A DNA stretch of 33,256 nt, from positions 1 to 33,256 of the forward strand of contig DATGFS010000069.1 of assembly GCA_035308905.1 (NCBI GenBank), read 5' to 3'. Each line of letters opens with the position of its first letter. Position 1 is the first letter of the stretch. The position numbers and the translations under genes were made by a program. This document shows, piece after piece, positions 31,717-33,256 of the stretch. The DNA comes from a bacterium (lineage in GTDB: Bacteria; Sysuimicrobiota; Sysuimicrobiia; Sysuimicrobiales; Segetimicrobiaceae). Below the pieces are notes generated by a model, which did no database searches, was not told where the DNA came from, and worked only from the letters and a program-made list of their open reading frames with translations.

Positions 31717-32664
31717 ATGATCTACCGCACGCTCGGCCGGTCCGGCCTCAACGTATCGGCCTACGGGCTTGGCACGAACGCGTTCGGCGGCCGGGCCGAC
31801 GAACAGACGTCCGTCGCGATCATCCACCACGCGATCGACCACGGCGTCAACCTGATCGACACCGCGAACGTCTACACCGACGCGAACTCCGAGCGGATCA
31901 TCGGCAAGGCGACGCGCGACCGGCGGGATCGGGTCGTACTCGCGACCAAATGCGCGCTCAAAGTGGGCGACGGCCCCAACGACCAGGGGGCCTCGCGCGG
32001 GCACATCATGCGCGAAGTCGAACGCAGCCTCGCGCGGCTTGCAACCGACTACATCGACCTCTACCAGATCCATACGTGGGACGGCCACACGCCGCTCGAG
32101 GAGACGCTCCGGGCGCTCGACGATCTCGTCCGCGCCGGCAAGGTCCGCTACGCCGGCTGCTCCAACTACGCCGCCTGGCAGGTGTGCCGGGCGCTCTGGA
32201 TCAGCGACCGCCGCGGATTCACGCGGTACGAGTCGGTGCAGCCCGCGTATTCGCCGGCCGACCGGCGGATCGAGACCGAGCTCGTCCCGTGCTGTCTCGC
32301 CGAAGGTCTCGGCCTCCTGGTCTACTTCCCGCTGGCCGGGGGCGTCCTGACCGGGAAGTACAAGCCGGGGTCGCCGCCGCCCCAGGGGTCGCGGGCGCTC
32401 ACCCAGCCGCAGTTCGCCAAGCGGCTGAGCGAGCAGAATCTGCGTTTGGCGCAGGACATGGCGGGACTCGCCTCGGAGATCGGCAGTACGGTCTCGCAGC
32501 TCACGTTATCTTGGGTGATGCAGCGGCCGGGCATCACGAGCGCGCTCGTCGGTGCCACGAAGATCGCGCAGCAGGAGGAAAATCTCGGGGCGGTCGACCT
32601 CAAGGTGCCGCCGCAGATCCTGGACCGCGTCACCGAACTCTCCGCCGCGTTCGTCGCGTTCTAG
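31717..32664 (+). CDS. Aldo/keto reductase (potassium-channel beta-subunit-like class)
   Basis: This 315-residue protein starts at an ATG behind GACGGGAGGTTTTGATCG. The AKR tetrad is visible as Asp48, Tyr53, Lys78 and His119, in [13 protein letters not shown] and QIHTWD. The [35 protein letters not shown]-like segment and the C-terminal [18 protein letters not shown] block bind the NADPH phosphate region. It reduces aldehydes or ketones with NADPH; the substrate is unknown. TIM-barrel length and motifs point to the AKR11/AKR6-like class rather than aldose reductase. It precedes the HemQ-like gene by 53 bp, so the two may form one transcript. Confidence 0.93.
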   Translation: [315 protein letters not shown]

Positions 32665-32717
32665 CACGCGGCGCCCGCGTCGCGGCGTGCCGGCAGTCCG
32701 GCGTGAAGGAGCACCGA

Positions 32718-33256
32718 ATGGCTGACGTACCGCACGTCCATGGCTTCTTGTTCTTCCGGGTCCCCGCCGGCCACCACACCACGGCGACGGCGCACGCGGT
32801 CTCCACGGCCGCCGGCGACGCGGCCCGGTCGGACGGCGTGGCGGGCCTGTACGCCTACGACCTCCAGGGCCTGCGCGGCGACGTGGACCTCGGGTTTTGG
32901 GTCGCGGCCGCGGACGCGGAGGCGTTCCAACGGGCGGCGGCGACGCTGGCCCGCACAACGCTCGAGCTCACCTGGTCGCTGTGGGGATTTGTCCGGCCGT
33001 CGCAGTACACCGGGCGAGACGGGACGAGCGTGCACGTCCCCGGCGACCGGCGGCGGTTCCTCGTCGTGTATCCATTCAGCAAGACGCACGAATGGTACCA
33101 GCTCTCCGCGGACGACCGCCGGGCGATGATGACCGAGCACGCGCGGCACGGCCACCGCTTCGAAGACATCGAGCAGCTGCTGCTGTACTGTACCGGTCTG
33201 GCGGATTGGGAGTTCGTCGTCGGATACGAAACCGACGATCTCGCGCGCTTCTCTGA
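32718..33256 (+). CDS. Chlorite-dismutase-family protein, coproheme decarboxylase (HemQ/ChdC)-like, partial
   Basis: Only the first 179 codons are visible; the gene runs off the right edge. The ATG at 32718 follows GAAGGAGCACCGA. The family blocks are LGFWVAAADAEAF, YPFSKTHEWYQLSADDRRAMM and GLADWEFVVGYETDDLARF. YPFSK carries the Tyr-(x3)-Lys pair found in ChdC, where Tyr supplies the radical for decarboxylating coproheme III to heme b. The His in TEHARHGH is in place of the proximal heme ligand. The position equivalent to the distal Arg of true chlorite dismutases (before LLLYCTGL) reads Gln, which favours ChdC over chlorite detoxification. This alignment was made by eye. No other heme genes are in view. 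Confidence 0.85.
   Translation, partial: MADVPHVHGFLFFRVPAGHHTTATAHAVSTAAGDAARSDGVAGLYAYDLQGLRGDVDLGFWVAAADAEAFQRAAATLARTTLELTWSLWGFVRPSQYTGRDGTSVHVPGDRRRFLVVYPFSKTHEWYQLSADDRRAMMTEHARHGHRFEDIEQLLLYCTGLADWEFVVGYETDDLARFS

Noticed and set aside
1-33256. CRISPR array, rRNA genes or insertion sequences
   Set aside because: No regularly spaced repeats, rRNA-like stretches, transposase motifs or terminal inverted repeats were seen.

Overview
The window is GC-rich (roughly 70% by eye) bacterial chromosome with densely packed genes, frequent GTG starts and strong AGGAGG-type ribosome sites. It combines a Bacillus-like fadN-fadA-fadE block, copper-amine-oxidase-N-like and AMIN cell-surface domains, an archaeal-type fructose-1,6-bisphosphate aldolase/phosphatase and a HemQ-like protein. 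That mix suggests a deep-branching, possibly thermophilic lineage of the Terrabacteria type (Armatimonadota/Sysuimicrobia-like). This placement is an inference with low certainty.

Layout. (1) 1-2623, minus strand: two tandem secreted paralogues with a copper-amine-oxidase-N-like domain (the first cut by the window edge), a small secreted protein and a 20-residue membrane peptide gene. Perfect GC-rich hairpins lie between the genes. (2) 2751-11573, minus strand: a fatty-acid degradation operon in the order acyl-CoA synthetase, FadN-like hydroxyacyl-CoA dehydrogenase/enoyl-CoA hydratase, thiolase, acyl-CoA dehydrogenase, then an SDR and a Gfo/Idh/MocA oxidoreductase. Together the first four cover acyl-CoA activation and the whole beta-oxidation cycle. 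(3) 11752-14277: mscL with a zinc-ribbon tail, an AMIN-domain secreted protein, a SPOR membrane protein and a 55-residue membrane protein. (4) 14316-17279: a lower-GC, 2.9-kb element bounded by 46-bp direct repeats of the 3' half of tRNA-Pro(TGG). The intact tRNA lies at the right end. Cargo includes a DUF5681-like phage-type gene, two envelope proteins and an HtrA fragment. No integrase is visible. (5) 17440-23249: a DUF885 metallopeptidase on plus, then on minus a cell-wall amidase, RNase PH and RdgB/HAM1, followed by an A/P-rich membrane protein. (6) 23416-30298, minus: two near-duplicate family-5 peptide-binding proteins, two Dpp/Opp permeases and the bifunctional FBP aldolase/phosphatase. 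(7) 30560-33256, plus: glucokinase, an aldo/keto reductase and a partial chlorite-dismutase-family (HemQ/ChdC-like) gene cut by the window end.

The physiological picture is a heterotroph that takes up peptides and oxidises fatty acids. It may feed carbon into gluconeogenesis through FBPA/P, while a glucokinase is transcribed divergently from the importer operon. The most unusual feature is the small tRNA-borne element at 14316-17279. It has intact attachment repeats but no recognisable recombinase, so it is either a decayed island or a satellite-like element moved in trans.
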